Source of the DNA: Leclercia sp. LSNIH1
GTDB taxonomy: Bacteria > Pseudomonadota > Gammaproteobacteria > Enterobacterales > Enterobacteriaceae
Direction: 5' to 3'
Assembly (NCBI RefSeq): GCF_002902985.1
Contig: NZ_CP026167.1
Coordinates: 4,464,001-4,528,000 of the forward strand
DNA: 64,000 bases
Shown: piece after piece, positions 1 to 9,928 of the stretch
How positions within the stretch are numbered: the stretch's first letter is position 1
Layout of the letters: every line of letters begins with the position of its first letter
Position numbers and translations under genes: made by a program
The notes under the pieces: model-generated
The model's input: only the letters and a program-made list of their open reading frames with translations
The model's database searches: none
What the model was told of the DNA's origin: nothing

Positions 1-41
1 TGAAGCAACAGGAGCCGTTGAGTATACTACAACCGCGGTGA

Positions 42-1220
42 TTAACGCGTGATCGCGTACAGCGTGCCGTCTTTTGCCTGGATCAGCAGTTTACCGTCAA
101 CCGATACCGGCTCGGTCAGGAAGCCGGAACTGTCGACCTTCTCCTGCGCGACAAAACGACCGTTGCTCGGGTCAATCCAGTGCATATAGCCTTCGCTATC
201 ACCCACCACCAGGCTGCCGTTATAGAGTGCCGGCGCGGTCAGCAGACGGTGCAGCAGATCGCTTTGCGTCCACAGCGTCACGCCGCCTTCAGTGCTCAGG
301 GCCAGCACGCGATCGTTCTGATCGACCAGGTAGATGCGGTTGCCGTCAACGATGAAATCGTTCACCGAGCCCAGCTCACGTTTCCACATGATTTGACCAC
401 TACGCAGATCCATCGCGGTCAGGTTGCCGTTATAGGCCAGCGCATACACAACGCCATTCACGATAACCGGCGTGGTATCGACGTCGCTCAGACGGTCGAT
501 TTCGGTCGGACCGGTAGCCTGAGAGATACGCTGCTGCCAGATCAGCTGACCTTGCTGCATCAGTACGGCGCTAACGCGACCGTTATCACCGCCGACAATG
601 GCGGCGCCAAACGCGGTAGCCGGAGCCGATTCGCCGCGCAGGGAGAGCGCAGGCATATCCAGGTTCACGGTCCATTTCACCGCGCCGTCAGTTTCATTCA
701 GCGCCTGCAGCTGACCGTTTGCGGTATGCACCAGCACCATGCCGTCGCTGACGACCGGACGAGAGAGCGATTCGCCCGCCACGCGGGTCTGCCAGGCAAT
801 GGAGCCATCGCTGGCGTTAAGAGCATAGACCTGTGCCTTCTCGCTGCCGATATAGACATGGCCACCGGCGACCGTTACACCACCGGAGAGCAGCGCAGGC
901 GTGCGTGACAGCCAGCCGCTTTTTTCTGCGAGGTTAACCGACCACACTTCTTTGCCGTCGTCGGCATTCAGGGCTTTCACCGTGCCTTTACGGTCAGCCG
1001 CATAGACAACGCCGTCCGCAGAAGCCGGATGCAGGTTAGAGTAGAAATCACCAATCCCGTCGCCCACGGAGGTGCTCCAGGCGGTAGAAGGTTCAAACTG
1101 GTTTTCAACCGTCGGCAGTGGCGACATGGTCACGACATCTTCTTCACCGCTGAACAGTGAACAGCCGCTCAATAACGTAACGGAAAGCAGTCCTGGCAGA
1201 AGTAATTTACGCAATTGCAT
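42..1220 (-). CDS. bamB: Outer-membrane assembly lipoprotein BamB
   Basis: BamB is the beta-propeller lipoprotein of the BAM complex, which folds and inserts outer-membrane beta-barrel proteins. It sits on the periplasmic face of the outer membrane and contacts BamA. The 392-residue product starts with a type II signal peptide whose lipobox ends LSGC, giving lipidated Cys20. The rest shows repeated PQQ-like blades with the pattern A-x-D/N-x-x-D/S-G-x-x-x-W (for example ALNADDGKEVW, ALNASDGSIAW, ALNETDGAVKW). Length and sequence match the E. coli protein. It is the last visible gene of the ispG-hisS-yfgM-bamB string, 10 bases after yfgM. The 41 bases beyond its stop, toward where der would lie, hold no recognised feature. 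Confidence 0.97.
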   Translation of the reverse strand: MQLRKLLLPGLLSVTLLSGCSLFSGEEDVVTMSPLPTVENQFEPSTAWSTSVGDGIGDFYSNLHPASADGVVYAADRKGTVKALNADDGKEVWSVNLAEKSGWLSRTPALLSGGVTVAGGHVYIGSEKAQVYALNASDGSIAWQTRVAGESLSRPVVSDGMVLVHTANGQLQALNETDGAVKWTVNLDMPALSLRGESAPATAFGAAIVGGDNGRVSAVLMQQGQLIWQQRISQATGPTEIDRLSDVDTTPVIVNGVVYALAYNGNLTAMDLRSGQIMWKRELGSVNDFIVDGNRIYLVDQNDRVLALSTEGGVTLWTQSDLLHRLLTAPALYNGSLVVGDSEGYMHWIDPSNGRFVAQEKVDSSGFLTEPVSVDGKLLIQAKDGTLYAITR

Positions 1221-1230
1221 CGGGTCCCTC

Positions 1231-1851
1231 TCAGACGGACAAATTATTTATTTTCATCTGCAGCATTTCGCTCAGCGCTGGCGAAGCGTTGCTTTTCACG
1301 CCCGCTTCCCACGCGCTGCGCGCGCCCTGTTTGTCACCTTTGCTCAGCAATGCTTCGCCACGCAGGTCGGCAACAATGGCGGCGTAACCTTCACCTTTAA
1401 CGCTGTCCAGCGTTTTCAGCGCGTCGTCAGTTTTTTTCTGCTGAACCTGAATACGGGCGAGACGCAGGTTGATAACCGCTTTCAGATTATCGTCGCTTGC
1501 TGATGCCAGACCCTGCTGCAGCTGGGCTGCCGCTTTGTCCAGTTCATTCTTATCAACAAACTGCTGAGCCACTTCCAGGGAAGCCAGCGCACCGTAGGTG
1601 TTTTTGTTGTCTGCGGCAAATTTCTCTGCCGCCGCCAGCGTTTGTGGCTGATCGGCGCGGATTGCGCTAACGGTATTTTCATACTGTAAGGAAGAACCAC
1701 GGGCAGAATCGACCTGATGATTGTTCCAGTAACGCCAGCCCACCAGGGCGCCAACACCTAAAATGACCCCAACAGCCAGGGCTTTGCCGTTTTCAGCAAA
1801 GAAGCGTTTAAGTGCATCAACCTGGTCGTTTTCGTTCTCGTAAATTTCCAC
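1231..1851 (-). CDS. yfgM: YfgM, periplasmic TPR chaperone-like membrane protein
   Basis: YfgM is a single-span inner-membrane protein with a periplasmic tetratricopeptide domain. It associates with PpiD and the SecYEG translocon. I start it at the GTG at 1851, giving 206 residues beginning (M)EIYENENDQVDALKRFF, the family length. AAGGAGAAGG stands just upstream of that codon. A longer in-frame start at 1896 would run into the end of hisS and add 15 unrelated residues. One membrane segment lies near residues 24-42, followed by helical repeats (EVAQQFVDKNELDKAAAQLQQ, then INLRLARIQVQQKK). It lies between hisS and bamB in one operon. Confidence 0.94.
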   Translation of the reverse strand: MEIYENENDQVDALKRFFAENGKALAVGVILGVGALVGWRYWNNHQVDSARGSSLQYENTVSAIRADQPQTLAAAEKFAADNKNTYGALASLEVAQQFVDKNELDKAAAQLQQGLASASDDNLKAVINLRLARIQVQQKKTDDALKTLDSVKGEGYAAIVADLRGEALLSKGDKQGARSAWEAGVKSNASPALSEMLQMKINNLSV

Positions 1852-1864
1852 GCAGTCCTTCTCC

Positions 1865-3139
1865 TTAGCCCAGTAGAGTGCGCAAGTGCGCCGCAACGCC
1901 GTCCTGCGTTACCGTTGTTTGCTCACCAGAGCGCAGATCTTTCACTACCACTTCGCCGTTAGCCACTTCTGACTCGCCAAGTACCAGTGCGATACGCGCG
2001 CCCCACTTATCGGCACGGGCGAACTGTTTTTTAAAGTTGCCGCCGCCGTGGTTGGTCATCAGCTTAGCCTCCGGGAGCGCATCGCGCACGCGTTCGGCAA
2101 GCTGCATTGCCGCAGACTGCGTTTCCGCGCCTGAGGCTACCAGGTATATATCGACAACAGGATCGGCTTTAAATTCCGGATTAACTGCCTGAACTAACAA
2201 AACAAGTCGCTCAAGGCCCATGGCGAAGCCAACGGCAGGTGCAGGGCGACCGCCTAACTGCTCAACCAGACCGTCATAACGGCCACCGGCACAGACAGTC
2301 CCCTGGGAACCCAGGCTGGTAGTGACCCACTCAAAGACGGTGCGGTTATAGTAATCCAGGCCACGTACCAGGCGCTGGTTAACCGTATAGGTAATACCGG
2401 CAGCTTCCAGCAGTTTGCACAGACCGGCAAAGTGTTCGCGGGAGTCGTCATCCAGGTAATCACCCAGCGCAGGCGCATCGTTCAGCAGCGCCTGCACGTC
2501 CGGGTTCTTGGAGTCCAGCACGCGCAGCGGGTTGCTGTACATACGACGTTTGCAGTCTTCGTCCAGCTTCTCTTTGTGCAGTTCCAGGAAGGCCACCAGC
2601 GCATCGCGGTAGTTCGCGCGCGCTTCAAGAGAACCGATAGAGTTCAGCTCCAGCGTAACATGTTCGGCGATGCCCAGCGCACGCCACCAGCGCGCGGTAA
2701 GCATGATCAGCTCAGCGTCGATATCCGGCCCCTGCAGGCCAAAGGCTTCGACACCCAGCTGGTTAAACTGGCGGTAGCGGCCCTTCTGCGGACGTTCGTG
2801 GCGGAACATCGGGCCGATATACCACAGGCGTTGCTCCTGATTGTACAGGAGACCATGCTCGATGCCGGCGCGAACACAGCCCGCCGTACCTTCCGGACGT
2901 AAAGTCAGGCTGTCGCCGTTACGATCCTCAAAGGTATACATCTCTTTTTCAACCACATCGGTCACTTCGCCGATAGCGCGCTTGAATAACGGGGTCTGCT
3001 CTACAATCGGCAAACGGATTTCGCTGTAACCGTAGCTGCCGAGCACCTGCTTCAGGGTGCCTTCAATGCGCTGCCAGATGGCGGTCTCGGCAGGCAGATA
3101 ATCGTTCATGCCGCGAATGGCTTGAATATTCTTTGCCAC
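1865..3139 (-). CDS. hisS: Histidyl-tRNA synthetase
   Basis: HisRS charges tRNA-His with histidine in the cytoplasm. The 424-residue product has the class II synthetase core: motif 2 in [18 protein letters not shown], the histidine-specific [15 protein letters not shown] segment, and the motif 3 region [16 protein letters not shown]-terminal anticodon-binding domain follows (VDIYLVASG to VKDLRSGEQ). Length matches E. coli. It lies between ispG, from which it is separated by a terminator-like hairpin, and yfgM, whose ribosome site begins right at the hisS stop. Confidence 0.98.
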   Translation of the reverse strand: MAKNIQAIRGMNDYLPAETAIWQRIEGTLKQVLGSYGYSEIRLPIVEQTPLFKRAIGEVTDVVEKEMYTFEDRNGDSLTLRPEGTAGCVRAGIEHGLLYNQEQRLWYIGPMFRHERPQKGRYRQFNQLGVEAFGLQGPDIDAELIMLTARWWRALGIAEHVTLELNSIGSLEARANYRDALVAFLELHKEKLDEDCKRRMYSNPLRVLDSKNPDVQALLNDAPALGDYLDDDSREHFAGLCKLLEAAGITYTVNQRLVRGLDYYNRTVFEWVTTSLGSQGTVCAGGRYDGLVEQLGGRPAPAVGFAMGLERLVLLVQAVNPEFKADPVVDIYLVASGAETQSAAMQLAERVRDALPEAKLMTNHGGGNFKKQFARADKWGARIALVLGESEVANGEVVVKDLRSGEQTTVTQDGVAAHLRTLLG

Positions 3140-3159
3140 GTTTGTTCTCTTTCTATAGA

Positions 3160-3183
3160 CAAAAATGAACCCTGGGGTTCATA
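3160..3183 (-). terminator. Terminator-like hairpin between ispG and hisS
   Basis: On the minus strand ATGAACC and GGTTCAT pair around a 4-base loop and are followed by TTTTTG, the form of a Rho-independent terminator or attenuator. A second GAACCC copy lies about 15 bases upstream and could pair with the same 3' arm instead. Function is inferred from form only. Confidence 0.55.
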
Positions 3184-3230
3184 ACCGAAGGGTTCAATCA
3201 TACACAGGAAGCATACCGCTTCCCATCACG

Positions 3231-4349
3231 TTATTTTTCGACCTGGTGCACGCTGATGCGCTGCGCTTCATCAAGCATGGTCGCTTTGGCGCGGATTCGG
3301 GCTTCAAGCTGATCGATCATGTCGCTATTATCCAGACGATCTTTGCGAACGCCATCTTCATAGAGACCACTTTTCTTGTTGCCGCCCGTTACACCAAGCG
3401 TTGACACCAGCGCTTCACCCGGACCGTTTACCACGCAGCCGATAATCGAGACATCCATTGGGGTGATGATATCTTCCAGACGCTGCTCAAGGGCATTCAC
3501 GGTACCGATGACATCAAACTCCTGACGCGAACAGGTCGGGCAGGCGATAAAGTTGATGCCACGGGAGCGGATACGCAGGGATTTCAGAATATCGAAACCG
3601 ACTTTGATCTCTTCGACCGGATCGGCGGCCAGCGAGACGCGCAGGGTATCGCCAATGCCTTCGTTCAGCAGCAGGCCGAGGCCAATGGCTGACTTCACCG
3701 CCCCACTGCGCGCGCCACCGGCTTCGGTGATCCCCAGGTGCAGCGGCTGATCGATCTGCTTCGCAAGCAGACGATAGGATTCAACGGCAAGGAAAACATC
3801 AGAGGCTTTCACGCTGACTTTGAATTGATCGAAGTTCAGGCGATCGAGATGATCCACATGACGCATGGCCGATTCCAGCAGCGCCTGCGGCGTCGGTTCG
3901 CCATACTTTTCCTGCAGATCTTTTTCCAGAGAACCGGCGTTCACGCCGATACGGATGGGGATGTTTTTATCGCGGGCGCAATCCACCACCGCACGAATAC
4001 GCTCTTCGCTGCCGATATTGCCGGGGTTGATACGCAGACAATCGACACCGTATTTCGCCACTTTCAGCGCGATGCGGTAATCGAAGTGAATATCGGCAAC
4101 CAGCGGAACAGAGACCTGCTGCTTGATGAGTTTGAATGCTTCTGCCGCATCCATCGTTGGCACGGAAACGCGAACAATGTCCGCACCTACGCGTTCTAAC
4201 GCTTTGATCTGATTGACCGTCGCTTCCACATCCGTGGTGCGGGTGTTGGTCATCGACTGAACGGCGATGGGGGCACCATCGCCGATTGGCACATTTCCGA
4301 CGTAAATACGTTTCGATTTTCTACGTGGAATAGGAGCCTGGTTATGCAT
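3231..4349 (-). CDS. ispG: 4-hydroxy-3-methylbut-2-en-1-yl diphosphate synthase
   Basis: IspG (GcpE) converts MEcPP to HMBPP in the MEP isoprenoid pathway, using a [4Fe-4S] cluster and reduced flavodoxin. The 372-residue protein has the N-terminal TIM barrel ([37 protein letters not shown]) and the cluster ligands in [11 protein letters not shown] (Cys270, Cys273) and GCVVNGPGE (Cys305, with Glu312 nearby). Length equals the E. coli enzyme. It lies 30 bases after rodZ and before hisS on the same strand. Confidence 0.98.
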   Translation of the reverse strand: MHNQAPIPRRKSKRIYVGNVPIGDGAPIAVQSMTNTRTTDVEATVNQIKALERVGADIVRVSVPTMDAAEAFKLIKQQVSVPLVADIHFDYRIALKVAKYGVDCLRINPGNIGSEERIRAVVDCARDKNIPIRIGVNAGSLEKDLQEKYGEPTPQALLESAMRHVDHLDRLNFDQFKVSVKASDVFLAVESYRLLAKQIDQPLHLGITEAGGARSGAVKSAIGLGLLLNEGIGDTLRVSLAADPVEEIKVGFDILKSLRIRSRGINFIACPTCSRQEFDVIGTVNALEQRLEDIITPMDVSIIGCVVNGPGEALVSTLGVTGGNKKSGLYEDGVRKDRLDNSDMIDQLEARIRAKATMLDEAQRISVHQVEK

Positions 4350-4379
4350 GAAAAATCTCCCGCGTTGCCTGTCCGTTAC

Positions 4380-5387
4380 TTACTGTGCTGCTGATTGTTC
4401 GGCATTTACGGTCAGACGCGCAACCTGGTTAGTTCTGATAAAACGGCTCAGATCGACAGGTTTACCCTGGAACTGGATCTGGACCGCAGCCGGAGCACCA
4501 ATCTTGAGTTTGTACGGCGCCTGGCCTGTCAGGTTTAAATTACCGTCTTTACGCTGCAGACCGCTGAACAGCTTTTTGCCCGTCGCATCGGTCACTTCCA
4601 GCCAGCAGTCGGCGGTGAAGTTCATCACCAGCGCGTTCGGGTCAACAGGTGCTGCCGACACGCCTGCCGGATCGGCAGGTAAGGTCTGAGTGGCATCCGC
4701 CGTCGCTGCAGGTGCGGTTGCAGGTGCAGTCTCGACGTTAGCCTGAGAAGGCGACACCACCGCATTGTCTGCCGGTGCCTGCGCCGTCTGATCCGCGGCT
4801 GGCGCAGCAGTTTGCGCCGTTGCCATATCCTGAGTGCCGGTTGCTGGCGTCTGTGAATCGCTGGCGCTTGCAGAGGCGTCGGTATTCAGCGGGATGCTCT
4901 GGGCACCATCGCCCGCTGAGTTATTGAGCTCGGCGGAAGTTTGATCGGCCATGGTGGTGATCTCTTCCTGCTGCGCTTTATGGTTCTGCCACCACCACGC
5001 GCCCGTCAGGCCGATGACCACAAACAGCACCAGCCAGGTGAAACTCATCAGCCAGCCATCACGTTTTTTACGGCGTTTGCCCAGCGAAAAACTCTGCATC
5101 GGCGCGACTTTCGCCGCTCTGACCGGTGCCTGTTTTTCCATCATTGGCAGCAGTTCGTTTTCAGGGATATGAACCAGTTTCGCATAGGAGCGGATATAAC
5201 CACGCAGAAACGTTGAAGCAAGATCGGCAGGAGCCTTATCTTCTTCAATATCGCGGACCGTGGAAACCTTCAGACATAAGCGCTCCGCAACGACTTGCTG
5301 GCTTAGTCCAAGTTGTTCACGGGCGTTACGAAGACGTACGCCAGTGGAAAGTGCTGCATTTTGGTCGTGAGTGGCTTCAGTATTCAT
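4380..5387 (-). CDS. rodZ: Cytoskeletal membrane protein RodZ
   Basis: RodZ anchors MreB to the inner membrane and supports rod shape. Residues about 17-85 form an Xre-like helix-turn-helix domain ([32 protein letters not shown]). It is followed by a basic juxtamembrane patch (KRRKKRD, 104-110), one membrane segment at about 111-133, a low-complexity Ala/Gln/Thr/Pro linker, and a C-terminal periplasmic beta domain (DUF4115; [19 protein letters not shown]). The 335-residue length is normal. Despite the HTH fold the family acts as a cytoskeletal adaptor and is not a typical repressor. Confidence 0.96.
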   Translation of the reverse strand: MNTEATHDQNAALSTGVRLRNAREQLGLSQQVVAERLCLKVSTVRDIEEDKAPADLASTFLRGYIRSYAKLVHIPENELLPMMEKQAPVRAAKVAPMQSFSLGKRRKKRDGWLMSFTWLVLFVVIGLTGAWWWQNHKAQQEEITTMADQTSAELNNSAGDGAQSIPLNTDASASASDSQTPATGTQDMATAQTAAPAADQTAQAPADNAVVSPSQANVETAPATAPAATADATQTLPADPAGVSAAPVDPNALVMNFTADCWLEVTDATGKKLFSGLQRKDGNLNLTGQAPYKLKIGAPAAVQIQFQGKPVDLSRFIRTNQVARLTVNAEQSAAQ

Positions 5388-5679
5388 TCGCTACAACTAC
5401 TGGTACGTGAAAAGTGAGTATCCTGGCGCCGGTGAGTCACAATGCCACCTGCACCGCGAAACTTCTGGTCAGTTAACCTTAGTAACCCCGCCCAATGCTG
5501 TCAGGTTATCGTTGACAGAGGCGGTCTGGCAGTGAGGCTAAACTGTTGTTGCATCGTTACATACTGCCTCAAAGTCATATAAAACGCACCGTAATTATTA
5601 CCCATATGCCGGCGCAATGACTGTTTATTCGCATCCGTAGCCGCCACGGCGCAATAGACGCGCCGTGACGGCATAATAA
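5388..5679. other. Gap between rlmN and rodZ with a long inverted repeat
   Basis: This 292-base stretch has no convincing gene. Its rlmN-proximal end carries a 12-of-13 base-pair inverted repeat: arms 5640-5652 and 5660-5672, loop of 7, beginning 8 bases after the rlmN stop. No T-tract follows on the minus strand, so it looks more like an mRNA 3'-end hairpin or a Rho-assisted stop than an intrinsic terminator. The rodZ promoter is expected here but I see no strong match. Confidence 0.5.
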
Positions 5680-6846
5680 TTACACGGACTTGATCGCGAT
5701 GGCGTCGCCCTGCATGCGTTTACGCAGTGTACGCTTGGTGCGGTCGATAACATCACCGGCCAGCTGACCACAGGCGGCATCAATATCATCACCACGGGTT
5801 TTACGCACGATAGTGGTAAAACCATACTCCATCAGAACCTTGGAGAAACGGTCGATACGGCTGTTTGAGCTACGGCCATACGGCGCGCCCGGGAACGGGT
5901 TCCATGGGATCAGGTTGATCTTGCACGGCGTGTCTTTCAACAGTGCCGCCAGCTCGTGGGCGTGTTCGGTACCGTCGTTGACGTGATCCAGCATGACGTA
6001 CTCAATGGTGACGCGACCCTGGTTGGCGTTGGACTTCGAAATGTAGCCACGAACCGAGTTCAGGAAGGTCTCAATGTTGTACTTCTTGTTGATGGGCACG
6101 ATCTCATCGCGGATGGTATCGTTTGGCGCATGCAGCGAAATCGCCAGCGCCACGTCAATCATATCGCCGAGCTTATCCAGCGCGGGAACAACGCCTGAGG
6201 TAGAGAGTGTGACGCGACGTTTGGAGAGGCCAAAACCGAAGTCGTCGAGCATGATTTCCATCGCCGGAACCACGTTGGTCAGGTTCAGCAGCGGCTCGCC
6301 CATCCCCATCATCACCACGTTGGTGATTGGACGGGTGCCGGTGATTTTTGCCGCACCGACGATTTTCGCCGCACGCCACACCTGGCCGATGATCTCTGAC
6401 ACGCGCAGGTTACGGTTAAAGCCCTGCTGCGCCGTGGAGCAGAATTTACACTCCAGCGCACAACCCACCTGGGAGGAGACGCAGAGGGTAGCGCGATCGT
6501 CTTCCGGGATATAAACCGTTTCAACACGCTGATCGCCAACCGCAATCGCCCATTTGATGGTGCCGTCAGCGGAACGCTGCTCTTCCACCACTTCCGGCGC
6601 GCGGATTTCGGCCACTTCTTTCAGCTTGTTGCGCAGCACTTTGTTGATGTCGGTCATCTCATCAAAGTTGTCGCTGCAATAGTGGTACATCCATTTCATG
6701 ACCTGGTCGGCACGAAACGGCTTTTCGCCCATCTCTTTGAAGAACTCGCGCATCTGCTGACGGTTCAAATCCAGCAGGTTGATTTTTCCATTTTTATTCG
6801 GAACCGCAGGAATGGCGACTTCGGAGGTGTTAACTAATTCAGACAT
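5680..6846 (-). CDS. rlmN: Dual-specificity rRNA/tRNA methyltransferase RlmN
   Basis: RlmN is a radical-SAM enzyme that methylates C2 of A2503 in 23S rRNA and A37 in some tRNAs. The 388-residue product carries the cluster motif CALECKFC with Cys129, Cys133 and Cys136. It also has the SAM-binding MGMGEPLLN segment and a C-terminal [22 protein letters not shown] stretch holding the conserved second catalytic cysteine. The N-terminal accessory domain ([28 protein letters not shown]) is typical. It is slightly longer than the 384-residue E. coli protein, mostly at the N-terminus. Confidence 0.98.
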   Translation of the reverse strand: MSELVNTSEVAIPAVPNKNGKINLLDLNRQQMREFFKEMGEKPFRADQVMKWMYHYCSDNFDEMTDINKVLRNKLKEVAEIRAPEVVEEQRSADGTIKWAIAVGDQRVETVYIPEDDRATLCVSSQVGCALECKFCSTAQQGFNRNLRVSEIIGQVWRAAKIVGAAKITGTRPITNVVMMGMGEPLLNLTNVVPAMEIMLDDFGFGLSKRRVTLSTSGVVPALDKLGDMIDVALAISLHAPNDTIRDEIVPINKKYNIETFLNSVRGYISKSNANQGRVTIEYVMLDHVNDGTEHAHELAALLKDTPCKINLIPWNPFPGAPYGRSSNSRIDRFSKVLMEYGFTTIVRKTRGDDIDAACGQLAGDVIDRTKRTLRKRMQGDAIAIKSV

Positions 6847-6890
6847 AATATATTCCGGCCTCGTTGTTACACGTTATGGCCCGTGGAGGG

Positions 6891-6934
6891 TTGAAAAGAA
6901 ACGCCCCGGAAAGCGATCGGCTCATCCGGGGCGT
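6891..6934 (-). terminator. Rho-independent terminator after ndk
   Basis: Arms ACGCCCCGGA (6901-6910) and TCCGGGGCGT (6925-6934) form a perfect 10-bp stem with a 14-base loop. On the minus strand the stem is followed by TTCTTTTC. It sits 80 bases beyond the ndk stop. Confidence 0.8.
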
Positions 6935-7015
6935 TACATTGTACAAAGTCTGGTGCAGGGATGCCACGTTTGCACGCGGCATTTACGAAAATAATGTGTA
7001 AACGAAACCGTTATA

Positions 7016-7447
7016 TTAACGGGTACGTGGACACACTTCGCCTTCCGCGAAGAAGTAGGCGATTTCGCGTTTAGCAGATTCTACGGAGTCGGAACCGTGG
7101 GTGCCGTTCTCGGTGAAGCTGTCAGCGTAGTCTGCACGCAGTGTACCTGCCAGCGCGTTGTCCGGGTTAGTGGCACCCAGCAGATCGCGGTGACGCTGAA
7201 CGGCATTTTCGCCTTCCAGAACGGAAACCACGATTGGGCCAGAGGTCATGAACTCAACCAGGCCGTCGAAGAATGGGCGACCTTCGTGCTCAGCATAGAA
7301 ACCGCGAGCCTGCTCAACGGTCAGATGCAGCATTTTGGTACCAACAATTTTGAACCCTGCCGCTTCAAAGCGCGCAAAGATGCTGCCAATAACGTTTTTT
7401 GCCACCGCGTTTGGTTTGATGATGGAAAAAGTACGTTCAATAGCCAT
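7016..7447 (-). CDS. ndk: Nucleoside diphosphate kinase
   Basis: Ndk moves the gamma-phosphate from ATP to nucleoside diphosphates through a phosphohistidine. The 143-residue protein has the phosphorylated histidine (His117) in [16 protein letters not shown]. It also has the N-terminal [12 protein letters not shown] strand and the RADYAD nucleotide-site segment. Length equals E. coli Ndk. It is monocistronic here, with its own terminator downstream and a -10-like TATAAT in the gap before pbpC. Confidence 0.98.
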   Translation of the reverse strand: MAIERTFSIIKPNAVAKNVIGSIFARFEAAGFKIVGTKMLHLTVEQARGFYAEHEGRPFFDGLVEFMTSGPIVVSVLEGENAVQRHRDLLGATNPDNALAGTLRADYADSFTENGTHGSDSVESAKREIAYFFAEGEVCPRTR

Positions 7448-7503
7448 GATTACCTCTGTGATTTGTTCTGTTGTTTTGCATTCATGCGAAATATATGGCG
7501 CGG

Positions 7504-7532
7504 ATTATAATGAGCATTGGCGCCATTGCCTA
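7504..7532 (-). promoter_or_regulatory. Candidate sigma-70 promoter of ndk
   Basis: On the minus strand TATAAT occupies 7509-7504, about 55 bases upstream of the ndk start. The hexamer 17 bases further upstream (TAGGCA, 7532-7527) is only a partial -35 match. Called mainly from the perfect -10. Confidence 0.45.
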
Positions 7533-7602
7533 TGGATGCATGTAACATTTTTTTAAAATAAGACGAGTTTTAACAACAGATCCTCGTCAAAACACCTTTT
7601 AT

Positions 7603-9927
7603 CTATTGCAGCGTGAAATCCACAGTCGCCACCTGCCCCGCCTCATCCATTACCAGTAGCTGATAGTCTCCTGCATTTTCAAGCTGCAACGTATACATTC
7701 GCCCCTGGACATTCAGCGGTTCGCCATTAAGAAACCACCAGCGCGGTCCCTCGCTGCCGCTGACCAGCAGAGGCAGCGAGACGCGCGACTCCCCCGGCAA
7801 ACGCTTAATCACTGCCCCCTGACGAATGCCGGAGAGCAGCAGCGGCGCCGGGAAGGTCTGACCGAGCGGCGGACAGGTTGCAGACGCGGGCGGGATGCGG
7901 GCAGACCGTCGCTCTGCCTGGGGCAGCCACGGCTCCAGCGGCAGCGGCCAGACGTCGACGCTTTTTTCCTGCGCCTGCGGGCAGTCTGCTGCCACCCGCT
8001 TACCGCTGTTATCCAGCCAGATCGGAAAATGAATGCCGCGGATGCCCTCCTGCTCCGGCAGTAACAGCGTCGGCGGTTGGCTCCCTTCGAGCAGCCACGT
8101 CGCGAGTCGACGGCGGCAGTTGCTGTCCCCGTCTGGCAGCGACTGCCCGCCCGGCCAGCAAATCACCCCGCGGCTAACGGAGGCCGGGCGCGGATCGCGC
8201 GGCAGACGCGCCTCATCCAGCGCCGATCGCGACTGCAGCAGGTTATTAACCTGATTCAACACCGGCACGGCGCTGGCAAAACCAAACTGCCCGGCCACCG
8301 GGGTGCCGTCCGGCCTGCCGGTCCAGACCCCGATGACGTAGCGCGCATTCAGCCCAATCGCCCACGCATCACGATAGCCATAGCTGGTGCCGGTTTTTAT
8401 TGCCAGGGGCACTACCTGAGCAAGCGCGCTGTCGGGTAACGGCTGCGCCTCACTGGCAAGAATGCGTCGGATGATCCACGCGGACCCAGGCGAGAGTAGA
8501 GGCCGTTCCAGCAGCGGGTCGTCGGGTTTCAGGCGCAGCTTCCCTGCCCGACCCTGACGGGCAAACGCGCTGTATGCCGCGGCGATATCCGCCAGACGCG
8601 CCCCGGCGCCCCCGAGAATCAGGGACAGATTCGGCTGAGCCCCCGCAGGCAGGAGAAGCGGTAAACCAGCGTTACGCAGCATTCCGGCAAACTTTTTCGG
8701 CCCGTAGGCCTCCAGCACCTGGACGGCGGGCAGGTTCAGGGATCTCACCAGCGCCTCGCTCATGCTCACTGGGCCGTGAAAGCCGCTGTCAAAGTTACCC
8801 GGACGGTAATCGCCGGTGCGTCGCGGCACATCCTGCAGCAGCGAGGCGGGATGGATCAGCCCCTCATCCATCGCCAGGCCATAGATAAAGGGCTTCAGCA
8901 CCGATCCCGGGGATCGGATCGCGCTGATCATATCCACATGGCTGAAGCGGCTGTCGTCGTTGATATCGACCGATCCCACCCAGCCGCGCACCTTCATATC
9001 GGTATGATCCAGGACGATCATCGCCAGCGAGCTGCGGGGCGGCAGGCGGGATTTCCAGTTCAGGGCCAGCTCCTCCAGCTGACGCTGCAGCGTGGCATCC
9101 AGCGTCGTCACCACTTTGCTGTCGCGGCTTTTGCCCAGCATCATGCGCGAGAACAGCGGCGCCAGCTGCGGCATCTGGCGTGGCGCCAGCCAGACGGGCT
9201 CTTTCTGCGACTCTTTGACCTGGCGGGCGGACCAGACGCCCTGGGATGCCATCCGGTTGAGCACTTTGTTACGCGCCGCCTCTGCCCGCTGCGGCCAGCG
9301 ATCCGGTCGCAAACGGCTCGGCGCCTGGGGCAGAACGGCAAGCAGGGCGGCTTCGGAGTAGCTCAGTTGCGCAGGGGATTTTCCCAGATAGGCCCAGCTG
9401 GCGGCCCCCACCCCCTGTAGCGTGCCGCCAAACGGGGCGCGGTTCAGATAGAGCGTCAGGATCTCAGCTTTGGAGAGGTGCCACTCCAGCTGGAGCGCCC
9501 GCCAGAGCTGACGCACTTTGCCCCCCAGCGTACGGGAATGCGGATCCAGCAGTCGCGCCACCTGCATCGTCAGCGTGCTGCCGCCCGAGATCACCTTTCC
9601 GGCCAGCAGATCCTGCCAGGCGGCGCGCAGAACAGAGAATGGGTTAACGCCGGGATGATCCCAGAACCAGCGATCCTCATACTGGATCAGCGCCTCAAGA
9701 TAGCGGGGTGAAACCTCTTCAATGGTGACCGGATAGCGCCAGATCCCGTCGCGATCGGCAAATCGCCACAATGGAATGCCCTTTTCATCCACCACCAGGC
9801 GGGCAGGTTTGACCTCGTGTAACGGCAGCGGCCACAGGCGATCGGCAGCCACGACAGCGCCCCATAGCAGAAGAAGCGCTCCCGCCGGCCACAGCCAGCG
9901 GGAGCGTAACAGAGAGCGGCGCTGCAC
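7603..9927 (-). CDS. pbpC: Penicillin-binding protein 1C
   Basis: PBP1C is a bifunctional class A penicillin-binding protein in the inner membrane. A signal anchor spans about residues 12-29. The glycosyltransferase domain shows catalytic Glu84 in YEDRWFWDHPG, GGSTLTMQVARL and LEWHLSKAEILTLYLN. The transpeptidase domain has SVLK (Ser342, Lys345), SLN (396-398) and KTG (511-513). The C-terminal 90 or so residues match the BiPBP_C module. At 774 residues it is close to the E. coli protein. The start codon is 1 base past the yfhM stop, so the two are surely co-transcribed. In E. coli the transpeptidase half has weak beta-lactam binding. Confidence 0.96.
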   Translation of the reverse strand: MQRRSLLRSRWLWPAGALLLLWGAVVAADRLWPLPLHEVKPARLVVDEKGIPLWRFADRDGIWRYPVTIEEVSPRYLEALIQYEDRWFWDHPGVNPFSVLRAAWQDLLAGKVISGGSTLTMQVARLLDPHSRTLGGKVRQLWRALQLEWHLSKAEILTLYLNRAPFGGTLQGVGAASWAYLGKSPAQLSYSEAALLAVLPQAPSRLRPDRWPQRAEAARNKVLNRMASQGVWSARQVKESQKEPVWLAPRQMPQLAPLFSRMMLGKSRDSKVVTTLDATLQRQLEELALNWKSRLPPRSSLAMIVLDHTDMKVRGWVGSVDINDDSRFSHVDMISAIRSPGSVLKPFIYGLAMDEGLIHPASLLQDVPRRTGDYRPGNFDSGFHGPVSMSEALVRSLNLPAVQVLEAYGPKKFAGMLRNAGLPLLLPAGAQPNLSLILGGAGARLADIAAAYSAFARQGRAGKLRLKPDDPLLERPLLSPGSAWIIRRILASEAQPLPDSALAQVVPLAIKTGTSYGYRDAWAIGLNARYVIGVWTGRPDGTPVAGQFGFASAVPVLNQVNNLLQSRSALDEARLPRDPRPASVSRGVICWPGGQSLPDGDSNCRRRLATWLLEGSQPPTLLLPEQEGIRGIHFPIWLDNSGKRVAADCPQAQEKSVDVWPLPLEPWLPQAERRSARIPPASATCPPLGQTFPAPLLLSGIRQGAVIKRLPGESRVSLPLLVSGSEGPRWWFLNGEPLNVQGRMYTLQLENAGDYQLLVMDEAGQVATVDFTLQ

Positions 9928-9928
9928 G

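Noticed and set aside
5625..5825. Short open frame at the 3' end of rlmN reaching into the gap
   Set aside because: It overlaps rlmN in another frame, and its gap part is the inverted repeat. No ribosome site is seen.
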